Shown here: in pieces, positions 6,964-9,831 of the stretch
Layout: every line of letters begins with the position of its first letter
Position numbering within the stretch: position 1 is the first letter of the stretch
Source: Bacillota bacterium
GTDB taxonomy: Bacteria > Bacillota > Clostridia > Lachnospirales > Lachnospiraceae
Direction of reading: 5' to 3'
Assembly: GCA_023428655.1 (NCBI GenBank)
Contig: JAEYXC010000248.1
Location: 1-9,831 of the forward strand
DNA length: 9,831 nucleotides
Program-made: the position numbers and the translations under genes
Notes under the pieces: generated by a model
Seen by the model: only the letters and a program-made list of their open reading frames with translations
What the model was told of the DNA's origin: nothing
Database searches by the model: none

Positions 6964-8226
6964 CTATTGAAGAAATTCCTGCATTGGCGCAGATTGCAGT
7001 GTTCCTGTAGTAATATCCAGTACCTTTATCACCTCTGCATTATCCAGATATAGAATACCACCAATATTCATTCTTTGTGCATAGGCGGTATATTCCTCCG
7101 GCTTCAGCTCGGTATTCGACTTTTGTAGAATGGTATTGATCCCATCCTTACGAAAATGATTTGCCAATGCAATTGCTTGTTTACGATAATTTATTTGATA
7201 TATAATTAAGGTGTCCTGTGCTTCTGGCTGTGGAAGCAGCTTCTGTCTGGATAAAGCTAGAATCAATTGGTCAATTACGATTGCCAGTCCGATGGCCGGT
7301 GCTTCCTTCCCAAACTGAACAACAAGGTTATCGTAACGTCCTCCGGTTGCAACTGCATCACCGGTACCATAGGTATAGGCTTTAAAGATGATGCCGGTAT
7401 AATAATTATATTGACTCAGCATACCAAGATCAAAGGATATATATTTCTCATAACCGTATTCGGACATAATCTCATAGAGCTTCTCTAACCGTTCAATGGC
7501 TTTGACAGCACGTGGATTTGAGGTTAACCCCTTTGCAAAGGCAAGAATGTCGAGGGTGCCAAACAGCTCCGGCAGCCTTAAGAAGATTTCCTTCAGCTCC
7601 TTGCTCATATCCTTTGCCATAACAATCTCCTCCACACCGAACATGTTCTTCTTCGATATGAGGATACGAAGATTGGTAATATCCTCTTCCTCGGTAAACC
7701 CTGCCTCCTCAATCAAAGCACGAAAGAAGTCTGCATATCCAATCTCTAATTGAAACTCCTTTAGCCCGGATTGGAGTAGACACTCCACCGTAATGGCGAG
7801 CAGCTCCGCATCCGCTTCGATGGAGTCATCGTTCATAAGCTCAGCACCTAACTGAGTCGCTTCCTTTAGCTTTCCTTGATAGCTGCTATTATTAATAAAG
7901 GTATTTCCCATATAACATAGACGGATGGGTAAATTCTCATCCTTATAATACTTTGCCACACAGCGCGCAATGGATGGGGTAATATCCGGCCGAAGCACCA
8001 GGGTATTGCCATCCCGGTCAAAGAATTTGTACATATCCTTAGAGGCAACCGTTCCTCTTTCCTGACTAAAGATATCAAAGAATTCAAAGCTTGGTGTCTG
8101 TATGTCACGAAAGCCATGATGCTCCAGAACATGATGGAGCTGTTGCTGCAGCCTTAATTTGGTTGCGCATTCCGAATTATAAATGTCTCTGACTCCCTCC
8201 GGTGTATGTAGTAATTTGTCCTTCAT
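6964..8226 (-). CDS. hisZ: ATP phosphoribosyltransferase regulatory subunit HisZ
   Basis: Histidyl-tRNA synthetase-like partner of short-form HisG; it makes a complex with HisG, activates it and mediates inhibition by histidine, and does not charge tRNA. 420 residues. Seen: TPEGVRD (8-14), the class II motif 2 region LRPDITPSIAR (78-88), QLGAEL (125-130), YYTGIIFKAY (275-284) and GGRYDNL (295-301). The C-terminal ~80 residues resemble a reduced anticodon-binding-like domain. The pairing with a short HisG next door separates it from true HisRS. Start: ATG at 8226 has AAGGTG six bases upstream; a GTG at 8235 with GGAAGGG four bases upstream is an in-frame alternative adding three residues. It is the first gene of the operon, about 90 bases after the predicted transcription start. 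Confidence 0.95.
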   Translation of the reverse strand: MKDKLLHTPEGVRDIYNSECATKLRLQQQLHHVLEHHGFRDIQTPSFEFFDIFSQERGTVASKDMYKFFDRDGNTLVLRPDITPSIARCVAKYYKDENLPIRLCYMGNTFINNSSYQGKLKEATQLGAELMNDDSIEADAELLAITVECLLQSGLKEFQLEIGYADFFRALIEEAGFTEEEDITNLRILISKKNMFGVEEIVMAKDMSKELKEIFLRLPELFGTLDILAFAKGLTSNPRAVKAIERLEKLYEIMSEYGYEKYISFDLGMLSQYNYYTGIIFKAYTYGTGDAVATGGRYDNLVVQFGKEAPAIGLAIVIDQLILALSRQKLLPQPEAQDTLIIYQINYRKQAIALANHFRKDGINTILQKSNTELKPEEYTAYAQRMNIGGILYLDNAEVIKVLDITTGTLQSAPMQEFLQ

Positions 8227-8232
8227 GATCGA

Positions 8233-8246
8233 CACCTTGCCCTTCC
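8233..8246 (-). promoter_or_regulatory. Double ribosome-binding region of hisZ
   Basis: Two purine-rich sites follow each other on the minus strand: GGAAGGG (8246-8240), suited to GTG at 8235, and AAGGTG (8238-8233), suited to ATG at 8226. The second start is preferred because it is ATG with six-base spacing, but the sequence alone does not settle it. Confidence 0.5.
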
Positions 8247-8276
8247 TTACGATAATAAAAAGTCTCCAATATTACT

Positions 8277-8312
8277 TTAGTATGGTAACGTGATAATTCG
8301 CTACCATACTAA
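8277..8312. promoter_or_regulatory. Inverted repeat, likely his operator or 5' leader hairpin
   Basis: TTAGTATGGTA (8277-8287) and TACCATACTAA (8302-8312) are perfect 11-base inverted repeats separated by 14 bases. The repeat begins about five bases downstream of the predicted hisZ transcription start, a position where a bound repressor would block RNA polymerase. No T run follows on the minus strand, so it is not an intrinsic terminator. The leader of about 90 bases is too short for a T-box and has no run of His codons. Predicted TrpR-like (YerC/HisR) repressors of his genes in Firmicutes are one candidate binder; that link is inference. Confidence 0.7.
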
Positions 8313-8323
8313 TATGTTTTTAC

Positions 8324-8352
8324 ATTATAGTTTATTCTACGGATGATGTCAA
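8324..8352 (-). promoter_or_regulatory. Consensus sigma-A promoter of the his operon
   Basis: TTGACA (8352-8347) and TATAAT (8329-8324) are both perfect and separated by the ideal 17 bases. The -35 box overlaps the TGA stop codon of recU (8351-8349). Initiation is expected near 8317, just before the inverted repeat. A promoter this strong would be expected to need repression, which fits an operator directly downstream. Confidence 0.88.
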
Positions 8353-8888
8353 CTGATTTCTCTCCGCTCCAAATCCTTCTGAATGGTATGTAGATAATGG
8401 ACACAGGCACCGGTTTCTAAGGGAATCTGATAGGTCATATCCAACTCCTCATAGCGGAAGCTCTTGCGTCCTCCCTGTCTAGCCCGTTCCCAAAATTCAT
8501 AGAGACGGTCAAAGGTCAGGTAATAAAATATATCTCGCTTTTTATAATATATTAACAGAAATGCGATGCCATTCTGTGCTTCGAATTCCCGCATAAATTC
8601 AATCTGATGCTCGTGGACATTGTTCATACTGAAGGTATCAACTGCACATTCCTTTGCATCAAAGCATACCGGAATTCCCTGAACCACTCCAATATAGTCC
8701 ACGGTACTCTTCTGTTCAAAATAGGCCAGGGTAATGTGCCGGTTATCCTTATCAATATTAATGGGAGTGATCGGTGTTGGAACCTTTTGCATTAATGCCA
8801 GTCCCTTTTCTCGATATTTTACATTAGTGAAATTGATCATCTCCTCCAGTAATGAACCTCTTAAGCCTCTCGAGTTCCAAGATGGCAT
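8349..8888 (-). CDS. recU: Holliday junction resolvase RecU
   Basis: Firmicute-type endonuclease that cuts four-way DNA junctions during recombination and repair, the counterpart of RuvC. 179 residues. Seen: NSRG near the N-terminus (5-8), KVPTPI (35-40), catalytic STVDYIG (61-67, D64), the nuclease motif FDAKE (76-80; D77, K79), VHEHQIEFM (91-99) and GRKSFRYEEL (140-149). The Bacillus protein has E-x-K (EAK) where this one has D-x-K; an acidic residue is kept, so activity is likely. It lacks the flexible N-terminal extension of about 30 residues of the Bacillus enzyme. GGAGGTG lies six bases before the ATG. It follows the pseudouridine synthase after 15 bases, probably as one transcript. In B. 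subtilis recU is paired with a penicillin-binding protein gene, which is not seen on either side here. Confidence 0.95.
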   Translation of the reverse strand: MPSWNSRGLRGSLLEEMINFTNVKYREKGLALMQKVPTPITPINIDKDNRHITLAYFEQKSTVDYIGVVQGIPVCFDAKECAVDTFSMNNVHEHQIEFMREFEAQNGIAFLLIYYKKRDIFYYLTFDRLYEFWERARQGGRKSFRYEELDMTYQIPLETGACVHYLHTIQKDLERREIS

Positions 8889-8903
8889 TCCGGCACCTCC
8901 TTT

Positions 8904-9831
8904 TTATTCTTCCTTCCCATACGAAGGGAATAAGTCCTTCCTTATCTGATCAAACTGCTCCGGCATTGTTGCTGTAAAGCTCTTGTCGGACAAGTATGCC
9001 AGTTCACCATTTATCTTAGGAAAGATAATCCGGTAGGAATGAAGTAGCTGGCTGGACAGCTCATAGTTTAATTTAAAATAATGGTTTGTCTTCTGGTCCC
9101 CATATTTATAATCTCCGATAATCGGATGTCCAATGCTGGCCAGATGAGCACGAATTTGATGGGACTTGCCGGTGATTAGTTTAACCATTAATAGAGTATA
9201 CTTATGCTCTGCATATGCTACCGGTTCGTATTCCGTACAGATATACTCGGAGTCTTTTGTCTCAGTAGCTAGGATACTAACCTGATTCCTTTTCTCATCC
9301 TTATAAAGATAGCCCTCAATTCTCTCCTTCTTTTCAACCCTTCCCTTCACAATACATAGGTAATATTTACTTAAGGTGCGATCCTTTAATAATCTAGCCA
9401 TTTCCTGTAGACCCGGTAAGGATTTACCGGCGATCAATATTCCACTGGTATTCCGATCCAGACGATTACAGATGGCCGGCTTAAAGCTGATCAGCTGCTC
9501 CTTGGTTAATTGCTTCGATGAAAGCAGATAGGATATCACATGCTCTACCATGGACACATCATCCTTGTCGGCCTTCTGAGATAAAATTCCCAACGGTTTA
9601 TTTATGATAAGGATATGATTGTCCTCATAGATGATATCCAAATTATGTTCTACAATTGTAGTTTGGGTTTCTTCACTGAATAATGCGTAGGTATCGTCGG
9701 ATAAAAAGAGCTTAATTTCATCCTTAACCTCCAGCTTCTCCGATCCATCGGCTTTCTTCCCATTCAGTGTAATATTCTTCTTACGAAGCATCTTATAGAT
9801 AAAGCTCTTGGGTGCCTTATTTAATATCTTA
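8904..9831 (-). CDS. RluA-family 23S rRNA pseudouridine synthase, 5' end cut
   Basis: Isomerises uridines to pseudouridine in RNA, most likely 23S rRNA as for RluC/RluD. The frame stays open to the right edge, reading KILNKAPKSFIYKMLRKKNI before and across the Met at 9791. This is S4-domain sequence typical of the N-terminus of the family, so that Met is internal and the true start is outside the window. Counting from that Met: rest of the S4 domain to ~30, catalytic domain from ~50, signature NRLDRNTSGILI with catalytic Asp 112, and TGKSHQIRAHLASIGHPIIGD (207-227). The Asn before RLD in place of the commoner His is, as I recall, frequent in RluC-like proteins of Firmicutes. The exact target site cannot be told from sequence. 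Confidence 0.93.
   Translation of the reverse strand, partial: KILNKAPKSFIYKMLRKKNITLNGKKADGSEKLEVKDEIKLFLSDDTYALFSEETQTTIVEHNLDIIYEDNHILIINKPLGILSQKADKDDVSMVEHVISYLLSSKQLTKEQLISFKPAICNRLDRNTSGILIAGKSLPGLQEMARLLKDRTLSKYYLCIVKGRVEKKERIEGYLYKDEKRNQVSILATETKDSEYICTEYEPVAYAEHKYTLLMVKLITGKSHQIRAHLASIGHPIIGDYKYGDQKTNHYFKLNYELSSQLLHSYRIIFPKINGELAYLSDKSFTATMPEQFDQIRKDLFPSYGKEE

Noticed and set aside
7866..8132. Minus-strand frame of 88 codons
   Set aside because: It is another frame within hisZ, whose family motifs are continuous over the same bases.
8227..8348. His T-box or leader-peptide attenuator before hisZ
   Set aside because: The leader is only about 90 bases, no T-box core sequence is visible, there is no run of His codons and no terminator hairpin with a T run.
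8904..9791. Complete pseudouridine synthase starting at Met 9791
   Set aside because: The frame continues upstream to the edge with typical S4-domain residues, so this Met is internal and the gene is partial.

Overview
The window comes from a low-GC Gram-positive anaerobe, most likely a clostridium of the Lachnospiraceae type (genus not certain). The signs are a RecU resolvase, a short-form HisG paired with HisZ, purine-rich Shine-Dalgarno sites, consensus sigma-A promoters and AT-rich spacers. All nine genes lie on the minus strand, so transcription runs from right to left. No gap between genes exceeds about 135 bases, and I see no RNA genes, mobile elements or CRISPR array.

Right end (8349-9831): a 23S-type RluA-family pseudouridine synthase, whose start lies beyond the right edge, is followed after 15 bases by recU (Holliday junction resolvase). 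These two probably share a transcript.

Centre (2019-8352): a histidine biosynthesis operon in the order hisZ-hisG-hisD-hisB-hisA-hisIE. A perfect TTGACA-17-TATAAT promoter sits at its head, with the -35 box overlapping the recU stop codon. A perfect 11-base inverted repeat begins about five bases past the expected transcription start and looks like an operator. A second perfect-consensus promoter (16-base spacer) precedes hisB, and a weaker one may precede hisIE. HisZ and HisG form the first enzyme, HisE and HisI carry out steps 2 and 3, HisA step 4, HisB step 6 or 7 depending on how steps are counted, and HisD the final oxidations. hisH, hisF, hisC and the histidinol-phosphatase gene are not here.

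The most unusual element is the last his gene. Its HisI and HisE domains look intact, but they follow an N-terminal region of about 215 residues that resembles HisF along its whole length while having lost almost all HisF active-site and phosphate-binding residues. It looks like a pseudo-HisF barrel fused to HisIE.

Left end (1-1913): alaS (alanyl-tRNA synthetase) starts with GTG, lies 105 bases downstream of hisIE with no convincing terminator or T-box between them, and runs off the left edge.
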